Below, in pieces: positions 55,661-64,000 of a stretch of 64,000 nucleotides of DNA (position 1 is the stretch's first letter; the number at the start of each line of letters is the position of its first letter). This DNA comes from JARRPM01 sp963792815. GTDB taxonomy: Bacteria > Pseudomonadota > Gammaproteobacteria > Pseudomonadales > Halieaceae. Location of the stretch: contig CAWBXR010000001.1 of the NCBI GenBank assembly GCA_963792815.1, forward strand, positions 1-64,000. The letters are read 5' to 3'. The position numbers were made by a program, and so were the translations under genes. The notes beneath the pieces were generated by a model. The model made no database searches. It was not told the origin of the DNA and saw only the letters and a program-made list of their open reading frames with translations.

Positions 55661-55748
55661 GGTGAATAGGGGACAGACCAGGTGAATAGGGGACAGACCA
55701 CGTTTAAACACGTGGTCTGTCCCAATTCCTAAACGTGGTCTGTCCCCC
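55661..55748. repeat. Cluster of GGGACAGACCACG repeats
   Basis: GGTGAATAGGGGACAGACCA occurs twice in direct tandem (55661-55680, 55681-55700). The second copy extends to GGGACAGACCACG at 55690-55702, which is palindromic with CGTGGTCTGTCCC at 55711-55723 around an 8-base loop. A further inverted copy, AAACGTGGTCTGTCCCC, is at 55731-55747. The cluster fills the gap between the DJ-1 gene and the small membrane protein. Confidence 0.8.
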
Positions 55749-55784
55749 AAATTCCCCAAATTCCCTAAATTAAGAGGAAAGAAG

Positions 55785-56162
55785 ATGAATAAAGTCCTGA
55801 GAGTTCTGGTGCTCCTGCCCGCAATCCTCTTCCTGGTGACAGGGTTGCGTTGGCTGGTGGCCCCTGCCGGGGTGGCGCCCACGTTTGGCCTGACCCTGGA
55901 GCAGGGTGTGGGCTTGAGTTCTCAGGTGGGTGATATGTCTGCCTTCTTCCTGACTCTGGCCAGTTGCATGTTGATTGCGCTGATCAGCGGCCGTCGCAGC
56001 TGGTATTACCCGGCGATAATGTTGCTATCTATCACGGCCGTTGGCCGTGTCCTGGCTTGGTTGGTGCACGATGCCACCTTTGCGTTGGACCTGATTGCCA
56101 CTGAGGTGATCGTGTCTGTCATCTTGCTGGTCGCGTCGCGCCGGCTGCCAGAAGAGGCTTGA
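55785..56162 (+). CDS. Small four-helix membrane protein, paralogue of the protein at 7925
   Basis: A 125-residue hydrophobic protein of unknown function. It begins MNKVLRVLVLLPAILFLVTGLRWLVAPAGVAP, clearly related to the protein at 7925-8305, and shares Q.GD.SAFF, SITAVGRVLAWLVHDATFA and its length. It is 4 bases upstream of the sulfatase GTG, so co-transcribed with it. A role as a membrane partner of the sulfatase is possible but unproven. Confidence 0.72.
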   Translation: MNKVLRVLVLLPAILFLVTGLRWLVAPAGVAPTFGLTLEQGVGLSSQVGDMSAFFLTLASCMLIALISGRRSWYYPAIMLLSITAVGRVLAWLVHDATFALDLIATEVIVSVILLVASRRLPEEA

Positions 56163-56166
56163 GCTG

Positions 56167-58000
56167 GTGAAAGTTTCTGGCATCCGGCAACGGGGCCTGG
56201 CCGCCTCACTGTTAGCGGTCTTTTTAGTGGTCTTTTCAATTGCCGGGGTTCGGGCAAGTGAGGAGATTGAAACGCTCATCGATGCGCCACTCGCTGCCGC
56301 TCCACGCCCGAACATCGTTTTTATCCTGGCAGACGACCTGGGCTACACCGATATTGCCCCCTATGGCAGCGAGGTGAACACGCCTGCCCTGTCAGCCCTG
56401 GCGGAGCAGGGGGTTCGATTCACCAACTACCACACCGCCGCCAACTGTGCCCCGGCCCGGGCCATGTTGCTTACTGGCGTGGATAACCACCTGGCCGGCG
56501 TGCCGAATATTCCTGAAATGCTGGCGCCTGAGCAGCGGACTCACGCCCACTACCAGGGCGTGCTGGGTGACAACGTGGTGACCGTGGCCACCCTGTTGGA
56601 AGATGCCGGCTATCACACCTATATGGCGGGCAAGTGGCACCTGGGGGCCACCCCGGATAAGCGTCCCAGCCGGCGCGGTTTCGAGCGCACGGTGGCGTTG
56701 ATGGATTCCGGCGCCGACAACTGGGAGCAGCGCCCTTACATACCCCTCTACGACCAGGCCAACTGGTTTGCCGACGGTGAGCGTATCACACTGCCAGCGG
56801 ACTTCTATTCTTCACGCTTCCTGATCGACAAAACCATTGAGTTTATTGACAGCAATTTGGATGACGGCAAGCCGTTTTTTGCCTATGTGCCTTTCCAGGC
56901 TGTGCACATACCAGTGCAGGCGCCACAGGAGTACATCGACAAATACATGGGAGTGTACGACGCAGGCTGGGATTCACTGCGCAATCAGCGCCTGGAACGG
57001 GCTGTGGAGCTAGGCATAGTGCCACCGGATACCGCCATGGTGGATATGGCGACCACAGGCGATTGGGACGCCCTTGATGACCAGCGCAAACGTTATGAGT
57101 CCAAGCGTATGGCAGTCTACGCGGGCATGATCGAAGCCATGGACTTTCATATCGGTCGCCTGGTGGCGTACCTCAAGTCACAGGGGCAGTACGAAAATAC
57201 CATTTTCATTGTTACCTCTGATAACGGCAGCGAAGCCAGCGGCCCCGCTGACCCGATGGCCTTCCCCGTCAATCTCGGCCCCGGACGGCTTGGTTACCAC
57301 CTGGATTATGATCGCCTGGGCCTGAAGGGCAGCTACAATACGATCAGCCCCAGCTTTGCCAGCGCCGCAGCCAGCCCCCTTTCGTTTTACAAGTTTTATA
57401 CGGGGGAGGGCGGCATGCGCGTGCCCTTGATCATTGCCGGTGAGCCTTTGCCGCAGACCGGTGAGCTGAATCGTGCATTTACCTGGGCTACAGATATAAC
57501 CCCCACCATCCTGTCCATGGCTGGAGTCGCACAACCGGGCGAGCGCTATGCCGGGCAGGCCGGTGCTGCCCATTATCGGTCGTGACCTGACGCCGCTGCT
57601 GACAGGGGAGGCTGAGCGGGTTTATACCGCGGACGATGCGGTGGGCTACGAACTGACCGGCCATGCAGCCCTGTTCCAGGGCGATTACAAATTGGTGGTC
57701 AACCAGCCGCCCCTGGGCGATGGCCAGTGGCGACTGTTCGATATTGTCGAGGACCCCGGAGAGACGGTGGACCTTGCCAGCATCCAGCCCGTTACCTTTC
57801 AGCGCATGTTGTCCCGCTACCAGCGTTACCAGCGCGAGAATGGCGTGCTGCCCCTGCCTGCAGGCTATACCCAGATGAAGCAGCTGGTGTCCAATACGCT
57901 ACAGACACAATATCGCGAGGGCATACTCCTGTTCCTGCTGACCCTGCTGGTGTTGCTACCATTTTATGTCGCCTATCGAATGAAAAGGGAAACGTACTGA
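56167..58000 (+). CDS. Sulfatase (formylglycine-dependent type), frameshifted, with C-terminal membrane helix
   Basis: Hydrolyses a sulfate ester in the periplasm. A signal peptide (LLAVFLVVFSIAGVRA) is followed by PNIVFILADDLGYTD (metal Asp pair) and the formylglycine motif NCAPARAMLLTG (Cys94 of C-x-P-x-R). AGKWHLG, FFAYVPFQAVHIP and VTSDNGSE follow. The frame breaks at GGG in CCGGGC near 57551; removing one G restores YAGRPVLPIIGRDLTPLL, and the last 150 residues continue to a hydrophobic helix (ILLFLLTLLVLLPFYVAYR) and basic tail, about 610 residues in all. The terminal helix is unusual for soluble sulfatases and suggests anchoring. The formylglycine-generating enzyme is not in this window. 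Confidence 0.87.
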
Positions 58001-59127
58001 TGACAGATGTACACCGGCTGTATGCCATCACTCATTCACTTTACTCAGGGCGGGCTCGCGCTTATCTCATCAAACAGGGTATTCCTTTTCAGGAGCTGTC
58101 CACTGGTCATGAGAGTTTCAAGGCCGAGGTTCTGCCCAAGGGCAAGTTGCCAACCATACCGACAATGGTGACCCCGGCAGGAGAGGTGATTCGCGATGGC
58201 GCCGCTATCATCGAGCATTTCGAGGCCTCCAATGGCAGGCCCTGCCAGCCCGCCGGGCCGCGCCAGCAGATTGTCAGTGCGCTGTTTGATGTGATCGGCA
58301 CCGACGGGCTGTTGCGCCCGGCGATGCACTATCGCTGGAATTACCCGGAGGAGAATCTGGAGTTTATTCGATACCACTTCCTGCATTCCCAGCGCGACAC
58401 GCCACAGCGCGAGGAAAAAACCGAGGCCATGATGGATCGCATGCGCCATGCCGCGATGATTTTCGGTGTCACCGACCAGACCCGCAATGTGGTTGAGAGT
58501 CTTTATTTACAATACCTGGATGCGCTGAATGCCCACTTTGAGCAATACCCCTACCTTCTGGGTTGGCGTCCCTGTATTGGAGACTTTGGCCTAATCGCAC
58601 CTATGTATGCACATTTGGGCCGCGATCCCCATCCTGCCCGGTTGATGCAGCAGCGCGCAACGCGGGTGTATCGATGGGTGGAGCGGATGAATCGTGCGGA
58701 CCAGGACGTACCCGAATACTTTAATGCCGGCACTGACTTTCTGGTAGATGACGAGGTGCCTGAAACCCTGCTGGCTGTGTTACGGGTAATTGCCGAAGAC
58801 TTTGTGCCGGAAACGCTGGCGGCAGCGGAGTTTATCAATTGCTGGTTGGCCGAAAATAAGCCTGAGGACGGGACACCAGCGGTGGATCGTCTCGCAATGG
58901 CAATCGGGTCAGCTGAATTCTCCTTGCGCGGTGAGACCATCAGTGCCCTGGCCCAGCCCCACCGGTTCTACCTGCTGCAGCGCGTTCAGGCAATCTACGA
59001 TGCACTGGCTACTGATGATCAGCAGGCGGTAACTGTGATGCTCGATGCCTGTGATATGTCAGCCTTGCTCACCATTCGCCTCGATCGAAGCATAGTCCGG
59101 GCCGACAATCTGGAGGTTTGGAAATAG
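58000..59127 (+). CDS. Glutathione S-transferase-like protein
   Basis: A 375-residue protein. The N-terminal thioredoxin-fold domain (LYAITHSLYSGRARAYLIKQGIPFQELSTG; LPTIPTMVTPAGEVIRDGAAIIEHFE) is GST-like. A long helical part follows, with YPYLLGWRPCIGDFGLIAPMYAHL, which matches the GST N-capping box region (GD.G...P), and an extra 110 residues of unknown function. The ATG overlaps the sulfatase stop as TGATG. The gene may conjugate or dehalogenate substrates of the neighbouring haloalkane enzyme, but this is not shown. Confidence 0.8.
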   Translation: MTDVHRLYAITHSLYSGRARAYLIKQGIPFQELSTGHESFKAEVLPKGKLPTIPTMVTPAGEVIRDGAAIIEHFEASNGRPCQPAGPRQQIVSALFDVIGTDGLLRPAMHYRWNYPEENLEFIRYHFLHSQRDTPQREEKTEAMMDRMRHAAMIFGVTDQTRNVVESLYLQYLDALNAHFEQYPYLLGWRPCIGDFGLIAPMYAHLGRDPHPARLMQQRATRVYRWVERMNRADQDVPEYFNAGTDFLVDDEVPETLLAVLRVIAEDFVPETLAAAEFINCWLAENKPEDGTPAVDRLAMAIGSAEFSLRGETISALAQPHRFYLLQRVQAIYDALATDDQQAVTVMLDACDMSALLTIRLDRSIVRADNLEVWK

Positions 59128-59404
59128 GGAATATAGATCAGACTGCCCCCGATTGCCCATCTGCAATTGAAAAGGGCATAGGCAGGAAGCGCTATCCCCT
59201 AAACACTGAGTGCACCCCAGGGATCCGTGCCAGCTGTGATTGCGCCGGCCCGGGCGCACATTAACCAGTGCCTGTGTGGGTTGTGCACGGTGGTGCGGTT
59301 TGCAGCGGACGGAGCACCAAGAAGTATAATAAAAACAGATGGTTAAAATTTAAGGCAATAAATTCGCGCCAAGCGGTCCGAAGGAGCGCCTTTGCCCGCC
59401 TGAC

Positions 59405-60205
59405 CTAGCCCATTCCACCCCAGGCCCGCGGCATTGGCATATTCAATCGCTCCAGCCCGCCATTGACACCGAGAATTTCCCCGGTGACATAACTGGCCGC
59501 CGGGGTACACAGGTACAGCGCACCCAGGGCAATATCCTCAACTTCCCCCAAGCGCCCCATCGGCGTCAGGTCCACCATTACCTGCTCTATTTCCGGAGTC
59601 AGCACGGTATTGAGTGCATCGGTTTTAGTAGAGCCAACGGCAATGGCATTCACGCGCACTTTGGGCGCGAATTCCTGTGCCAGTTCCTGGGTCAGTAGAG
59701 ACAGTGCACCCTTGGCTGTACCGTAAGCGGCAAAACACGGAGCGGGTTTGTGTCCCGCGATTGACGAAATATTCAGGATCACGCCACTACCGGTGGACTC
59801 GACCATTAAGGGCGCACAGATGCGCGACAGTTCGAAGGCCGTGCTCACGTTGAAGCGAAATGCGCCTTCGAATTCCCGTGCGGTGGTTTGCGATACCGGT
59901 TTTGGCGGGAAGCCACCGGCATTGTTCACCAGTATATCGATGCGCCCGAACGCCTCCATCGCGCGATCCGCGAGATTTTGCAGCTGGTCAAATTCCAGCA
60001 CATCGGTCTGGACTACCAGTGCCCGCTGCCCCATCGCCCTGATCTCCCCGGCCACCGACTCCAGATCGGCGATAGTTCGAGCGCCGATAACCACATCGGC
60101 GCCGGCCTCGGCGAAGGCCCTGGCGATTGCCGCTCCGATCCCCTTGCCGGCGCCGGTGACCACGGCGACTTTTCCATGCAGTCTGAAATTGTCAAAAATC
60201 GACAC
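59405..60205 (-). CDS. SDR, 7-alpha-hydroxysteroid-dehydrogenase-like
   Basis: A 266-residue classical SDR. TGAGKGIGAAIA, NNAGGFPPKP, INISSIAGHKPAP-like catalytic Ser and YGTAK are present. TDALNTVLTPEIEQVM and DIALGALYLCTPAASYVTGEILGVNGG closely resemble E. coli HdhA 7-alpha-hydroxysteroid dehydrogenase. It may therefore oxidise a hydroxysteroid or a similar polycyclic alcohol. It is near a sulfatase and a TonB receptor, consistent with a sulfated or steroid-like substrate. Substrate assignment is inferred. Confidence 0.82.
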   Translation of the reverse strand: MSIFDNFRLHGKVAVVTGAGKGIGAAIARAFAEAGADVVIGARTIADLESVAGEIRAMGQRALVVQTDVLEFDQLQNLADRAMEAFGRIDILVNNAGGFPPKPVSQTTAREFEGAFRFNVSTAFELSRICAPLMVESTGSGVILNISSIAGHKPAPCFAAYGTAKGALSLLTQELAQEFAPKVRVNAIAVGSTKTDALNTVLTPEIEQVMVDLTPMGRLGEVEDIALGALYLCTPAASYVTGEILGVNGGLERLNMPMPRAWGGMG

Positions 60206-60361
60206 GTGTTGCTCCTCAATAATGTTTAGGGTGGCGTACAGGGAAAGGGGAGGATAAGCCTGTTCTGTATTTTTGCGCCGATTTTGGGTCTAAAGTGTAG
60301 TGCCTGCCCGTCACCCGGTATACCTGATTGCACCAGCCTGCGGAAGCAGCGGGATACCCTT

Positions 60362-60387
60362 AAAAAAAGCCCCTCCGGAGAGGGGCT
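60362..60387 (-). terminator. Rho-independent terminator of the TonB-receptor gene
   Basis: AGCCCCTC (60368-60375) and GAGGGGCT (60380-60387) form an 8-base stem with a CGGA loop. On the minus strand the stem is followed by a run of T (60362-60368). It is 18 bases beyond the receptor stop. Confidence 0.9.
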
Positions 60388-60404
60388 ACAGCATAGAAAG
60401 CGGA

Positions 60405-62594
60405 TCAGAAGTTATATCGCAGTGTGGCCCCGTAAGTGCGCGGCGGCATCAGCCAATGGTATTCCGCACCCGTCAGGTTGAATGGGGTAACGAGGGATTC
60501 ATTGGCCTCATCGGTGGCATTCTTCACCCACAGGGATCCATCCCAGCTGTCATTTCGCCAGCCCAGGCGCACGTTAAACAAGTCCTGTGTGGTTTGGGTT
60601 CCTGCCACCTGGTAGTTGGGGTTGGAGTAGTAATCGCCCATAAAGCTGTAGTCGGCGCGCAGGTAGGTGGTGCCTTCTGCCAGTGGCAAAAGCAGCGTGG
60701 CCGCCAGGGAGCCGCTCCAGTCCGGTGCCATTACCACTTGCAGGTCAAGCTCCTTCAAGTCTCCCTCGGTGTACTCAGCATCCAGGTATTGCAGTCCACC
60801 CTCAATGATCAGGTTGGGCAGAGGCAGTGCGGTAAAGCTCATATCTACACCCTGGGTAGTAACCTGGGCGGCGTTGCTGACAAACTGCCCGATCCCCACC
60901 GGCACCTGGGCCAGGAACTGGTAGTCATCAAACTCGGAATAGAAAGCCGTCGCGTTCAGTTTCAAGCGGTCATCCCACAGTTGGGATTTGACCCCTAACT
61001 CATAGTTGATGGTGGTTTCCTCTTTGAAGGGGCGGTCTTCGGGTGTGCCCCCGACCCCGTTGAAGCCGCCCGACTTGGTGCCGGTGGCGGAGGAGACAAA
61101 CAGCATGGTGTCCGGGGTAACGAAGTAGCGCAGGCTGGCCAGCCAGGTGTAGCCGTCCTCATCGCCATGGTAGGTTTCATCGATCGGCAGGGAGATATTG
61201 TTGACGAAGATGGGACCGCCGGCCATGCCGGAGACGGAGCTTGAATAGGTGGTCGTTAGCAGGTCCGCATCCTTTTGCTCGCGGGTATAGCGCAGCCCCA
61301 GGGTCAATAGCCACTCTTCGGTGAAGCTGTAGGTTGTCTGGCCAAAAACGGCCCAGGTATCGGCCTGCCAGGTACTGTTAAGGGCAGCATAGTCACCGGG
61401 CTGGGCGATGGCGCTGACCGGGAGGACCTGGAGAAAGTCCTCACCCAGAATATAAATGGGATTGCCATTGCCGCGGGTATTCTCCTGTTCCATGTAGAAC
61501 AGGCCTGCCAGGTACTGCAGCGGACCGTCCAGGTCGCTGGCCAGACGGAGCTCCTGGGACAAGCTATTGCCGGTGTAGCGGTCCTCCTGCTGTCGAATAA
61601 CGTCCAGTTGGGAGCTGTCGGCATCGAATGAGTTCTTGTATTTGTACTCGTTCCAGGCCGTGAGTGAGGTCAGCTGGCCCCATCCCAGATCGTAGTTGAT
61701 TGTCAGCACCTCGGTCTCGGAGGTCATGGTGAAATCGGCGGGCAGATTGACGTTGTTTTTCCAGTCGGAGGGGTCGTTCTTCGGCACTGGCATGTTGTTG
61801 GCCGCCAGCAGGTCGAGAATTCGGTCCGACTGTTTGGCGTCCGGTGCACAGCAGTTGTCATCGCGGTGCACGTAGCTACCAGTCAGCATCACGCTGAGTG
61901 CATCGGTGGGCGCCCACTGCAATTTGCCCCGCAGGTTCCAGTCATCGCTGGACATCTGGTCCTCGCCGACATTGTTCTCCAGCCAGCCGTCTTGCTTGCG
62001 CACGTTGCCGGCCATCAGGTAGGCCAGCGTGTCGCTGATCGGCCCGGTAACGGAGCCTGTGTATTGCTGCAGGCTGTAGTCGCCCAGCGTAGCTGCCACC
62101 GAGCCCTCGGTCTCCTCGAAGTTCGGGTTTTTGGTCACAACACTGATCACCCCGGCATTGGCGTTCTTGCCGTACAGGGTGCCCTGGGGCCCCTGCAACA
62201 CCTCCACCCGCTCGATATCTGTGAGGTCTGACATGCCCAGACCCGAGCGCGCCATGTAGACGCCGTCGACGATAAATGCCACCGATGACTCCAGCGACGG
62301 ATCGTTCTGGGCAGTACCGATACCGCGAATACGGATGCCGGTGTTAAACGGGCTGGTGTTGGTGGACACGGTTAGGGTCGGCACAAGCTGGGCGACATCG
62401 GTCAAGTCGACCACGCCGGCCACCTCCAGGGTTGAGGCCGTGATGGCATTTACCGTCACCGGCACGTCCTGCAGACTTTCGGCCCGCTTGGTGGCGGTGA
62501 CGATCACCTCCTCCAGGGCGCCGGATTGAGCCAGGGCAGCGGCACTGTAGATCGTCAGGGCGATGGCGGATACCAGGGGCTTAATGTTTCGCAT
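60405..62594 (-). CDS. TonB-dependent outer-membrane receptor
   Basis: A 729-residue receptor from MRNIKPLVSAIALTIYSAAALAQ, a signal peptide preceded by GAGGAG; the ATG 15 bases upstream is part of the ribosome-binding site. It has a TonB box (LEEVIVTATKR), plug motifs IRGIGTAQNDPSLESSVAFIVDGVYMA and VEVLQGPQGTLYGKNANAGVISV, and barrel strands ending RTYGATLRYNF with terminal Phe. The promoter region holds a TetR operator candidate shared with the divergent haloalkane dehalogenase. The ligand is probably an organic compound processed by the surrounding enzymes. Confidence 0.92.
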   Translation of the reverse strand: MRNIKPLVSAIALTIYSAAALAQSGALEEVIVTATKRAESLQDVPVTVNAITASTLEVAGVVDLTDVAQLVPTLTVSTNTSPFNTGIRIRGIGTAQNDPSLESSVAFIVDGVYMARSGLGMSDLTDIERVEVLQGPQGTLYGKNANAGVISVVTKNPNFEETEGSVAATLGDYSLQQYTGSVTGPISDTLAYLMAGNVRKQDGWLENNVGEDQMSSDDWNLRGKLQWAPTDALSVMLTGSYVHRDDNCCAPDAKQSDRILDLLAANNMPVPKNDPSDWKNNVNLPADFTMTSETEVLTINYDLGWGQLTSLTAWNEYKYKNSFDADSSQLDVIRQQEDRYTGNSLSQELRLASDLDGPLQYLAGLFYMEQENTRGNGNPIYILGEDFLQVLPVSAIAQPGDYAALNSTWQADTWAVFGQTTYSFTEEWLLTLGLRYTREQKDADLLTTTYSSSVSGMAGGPIFVNNISLPIDETYHGDEDGYTWLASLRYFVTPDTMLFVSSATGTKSGGFNGVGGTPEDRPFKEETTINYELGVKSQLWDDRLKLNATAFYSEFDDYQFLAQVPVGIGQFVSNAAQVTTQGVDMSFTALPLPNLIIEGGLQYLDAEYTEGDLKELDLQVVMAPDWSGSLAATLLLPLAEGTTYLRADYSFMGDYYSNPNYQVAGTQTTQDLFNVRLGWRNDSWDGSLWVKNATDEANESLVTPFNLTGAEYHWLMPPRTYGATLRYNF

Positions 62595-62626
62595 TTTGGC
62601 GCTCCTCATTTAGATTTATATTGTAA

Positions 62627-62643
62627 TGACATAAATGCTGTCA
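62627..62643. promoter_or_regulatory. TetR operator candidate 3
   Basis: TGACATAAATGCTGTCA is a palindrome of 5-base arms and 7-base spacer. On the minus strand it reads ATAATATGACA...TGTCA, matching the flank ATAATATGGCA at 52237-52248. It lies between the divergent receptor and haloalkane-dehalogenase genes. A half-site-like TGGCAGATAATATG follows at 62652. Confidence 0.65.
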
Positions 62644-62783
62644 TATTATAATGGCAGATAATATGTAAATACAATTCCATTGGCAAGGAAATTCGAAGAC
62701 GTATGGACACCATTTATTGAAACCCTAACGAGGCACTTGCGGGTCACTGCCGCTGACATTAGTTACAAAGGAATGAAACGATC

Positions 62784-63809
62784 ATGGAATTTAAACGAAC
62801 ACCTGACGAACGATTTGTGGACCTCCAGGATTATCCGTTCGCACCCCACTACTTACAGGTAGACGATGCGGAGGGTGGGAAGCTGCGAATCCATTACCTG
62901 GACGAAGGCCCCGGTGATGGCGACGTGGTGTTGCTGCTGCACGGCCAGCCCGCCTGGAGTTACCTGTACCGGCACATGATCCCACCGCTGGTGGAGGCGG
63001 GCTTTCGGGTCATTGCGCCGGACCTGGTCGGGTTTGGGCGCTCAGACAAGCCCACCCGGCCCGAGGACTATACATATGCCCGCCATGTCGCCTGGATGAG
63101 TGACTGGCTGACCCGATTGGATGTAAGCGGCATTACAGTTTTTTGCCAGGACTGGGGCAGCCTTATCGGCCTGCGCCTGGTCACTGCATTCCCGGAACGA
63201 TTTGCCGGGGTGGTGCTGGCCAACGGCGGCTTGCCCACGGGGCCGGTACCTGAGGCGTTCTCGACAATGGCAAAAGAGGCATACAAGACCCTGCCGGTTC
63301 CTAAGGCGACAGAGTTGGAAGAATGTTTTCGCGGTGACTTCGAGGGCGGCCCCTCCGGCGTTCCCGGATTCCTTTACTGGCGCAAGTTCTGCGCCGTAAG
63401 CTCCGAAATTTTGCGACCTGGCGAAGTGATCGACCTCGTCAGCAACGCCGCGCCCCTATCCGACGGCGAGAAAGCCGCCTATAACGCACCTTACCCCGAC
63501 GAGTCCTACCTGGCGGGCGCGCGCCGCTTTCCTTCGCTGGTGCCCTTGTTTCCCGACGAGCCGGAAGTAGCGGAAAACAAGGCCGCCTGGGAAGTGCTCA
63601 AGCAGTTCGACAAGCCCTTTATGTGTGCCTTCGCTGACGACGACCCGGTGACTGCCGGCGGTGATAAGCCTTTCCTTAAAAAAGTACCGGGCTGCCTGGG
63701 TGTCAAACACCGAACGATCAGCCCCGCGGGGCATTTTGTGCAGCAGGACCAGCCACAGCAGTGTGTGCAGGCAATATTGGATATCAAAAAGGAGACTGAC
63801 CACAGTTAA
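62784..63809 (+). CDS. dhmA: Haloalkane dehalogenase
   Basis: An alpha/beta hydrolase that replaces halide of a haloalkane by water. The 341-residue protein carries HGQPAWSYLYR (oxyanion-hole region, residues 53-63), the nucleophile elbow CQDWGSLIGLR with Asp123 and the halide-binding Trp124, the acid in FADDDPVTAGG (Asp285/286) and the base His317 in SPAGHFVQQDQP. This full triad and the QDWG Trp separate it from epoxide hydrolases and other alpha/beta hydrolases. The predicted class is HLD-I, DhmA/DhlA-like. AAAGGAATG precedes the ATG. It diverges from the TonB receptor and precedes an acyl-CoA dehydrogenase gene. Confidence 0.88.
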   Translation: MEFKRTPDERFVDLQDYPFAPHYLQVDDAEGGKLRIHYLDEGPGDGDVVLLLHGQPAWSYLYRHMIPPLVEAGFRVIAPDLVGFGRSDKPTRPEDYTYARHVAWMSDWLTRLDVSGITVFCQDWGSLIGLRLVTAFPERFAGVVLANGGLPTGPVPEAFSTMAKEAYKTLPVPKATELEECFRGDFEGGPSGVPGFLYWRKFCAVSSEILRPGEVIDLVSNAAPLSDGEKAAYNAPYPDESYLAGARRFPSLVPLFPDEPEVAENKAAWEVLKQFDKPFMCAFADDDPVTAGGDKPFLKKVPGCLGVKHRTISPAGHFVQQDQPQQCVQAILDIKKETDHS

Positions 63810-63823
63810 CAGGTGGCCTGTCC
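63791..63823. repeat. Degenerate copy of the GGGACAGACCACG repeat
   Basis: GGAGACTGACCACAGTTAAC followed by AGGTGGCCTGTCC resembles the palindromic form at 55690-55723, with several substitutions. It overlaps the end of the haloalkane dehalogenase gene. Confidence 0.45.
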
Positions 63824-63843
63824 AAATTAAACAGGAGTTAGTC

Positions 63844-64000
63844 ATGGATATCAGATTTACCGACGAGGAACTCGCCTTCCAGGCAGAGGTTCAACAGTTC
63901 TTCGCCAACGTGATGGATGATGAATTGAAGGCGATGTTACACGGGGCCGAATCATCACCTACGCTCAAAGCGGGCATGATTGAATATCAACGCCGCCTCA
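63844..64000 (+). CDS. Acyl-CoA dehydrogenase, N-terminal part (runs off the window)
   Basis: The ATG after AGGAGTTAGTC opens MDIRFTDEELAFQAEVQQFFANVMDDELK, the helical N-terminus of an acyl-CoA dehydrogenase that oxidises an acyl-CoA with FAD. Only about 52 residues lie in the window. It follows haloalkane dehalogenase by 34 bases and is probably co-transcribed, extending the pathway to beta-oxidation-like steps. Substrate is unknown. Confidence 0.82.
   Translation, partial: MDIRFTDEELAFQAEVQQFFANVMDDELKAMLHGAESSPTLKAGMIEYQRRL

Overview
The window is GC-rich bacterial DNA (about 60% by eye) with short intergenic gaps, many 4-nt GTGA/ATGA gene overlaps and outer-membrane machinery (two TonB-dependent receptors, an ExbB/ExbD motor, DUF1302 and DUF1329 proteins). 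It fits the chromosome of a marine-type gammaproteobacterium (Halieaceae/Spongiibacteraceae-like). That placement is an inference from gene content; there is no rRNA or other phylogenetic marker here. The theme is catabolism of hydrophobic organic compounds: meta-cleavage aldolase and acylating acetaldehyde dehydrogenase, AlkB, a Baeyer-Villiger monooxygenase, several SDRs, two styrene-oxide-isomerase-like membrane proteins, haloalkane dehalogenase, sulfatase, GcdH and methanethiol oxidase.

Layout. 0.3-2.4 kb: acetaldehyde dehydrogenase and 4-hydroxy-2-oxovalerate aldolase, with two related long hairpin elements. 2.4-15.9 kb: mostly housekeeping and accessory genes (CDF transporter, ubiX, sterol-desaturase-like protein, a large CTERM-like surface protein, an mprF remnant, gnd-corA-lprI operon, GST, aminotransferase-sulfotransferase pair, TauE). 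16-34 kb: a TonB-dependent receptor, then a long co-directional cluster: MMPL/RND transporter, DUF1329, Ycf48-like, DUF1302 barrel, ExbB, ExbD, a second ExbD lacking the key Asp, a TonB-like/von Willebrand A fusion, a large helical-repeat periplasmic protein, a second DUF1329, two SDRs and a styrene-oxide-isomerase-like protein. This looks like one trans-envelope system for a hydrophobic substrate and is the most interesting part of the window. 34-39 kb: flavoprotein, then an mto locus (SCO1, methanethiol oxidase, MauG-like). 39-42.5 kb: AlkB, a second isomerase-like protein, VOC protein and a divergent LysR regulator. 42.6-46.4 kb: glycogen phosphorylase and glutaryl-CoA dehydrogenase. 46.7-52.1 kb: a somewhat AT-richer segment with a Baeyer-Villiger monooxygenase, a DcmR-like MEDS regulator, a ferritin-like PF10118 protein and orphan oxidase subunits III and IV. 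52.2-64 kb: a TetR regulator and what looks like its regulon (MBL hydrolase, DJ-1/PfpI protein, sulfatase, GST, SDR, TonB receptor, haloalkane dehalogenase, acyl-CoA dehydrogenase). Three near-identical palindromes sit in the control regions there.

Data caution: at least eight otherwise intact genes carry single-base frameshifts. Most are +1 and three fall in a GGG followed by C within CCGGGC. This is more like sequencing or assembly error than gene decay, so those genes are annotated as full-length CDS with the shift described. Two loci (the mprF fragment and the enoyl-CoA hydratase) lack real sequence and are called pseudogenes.
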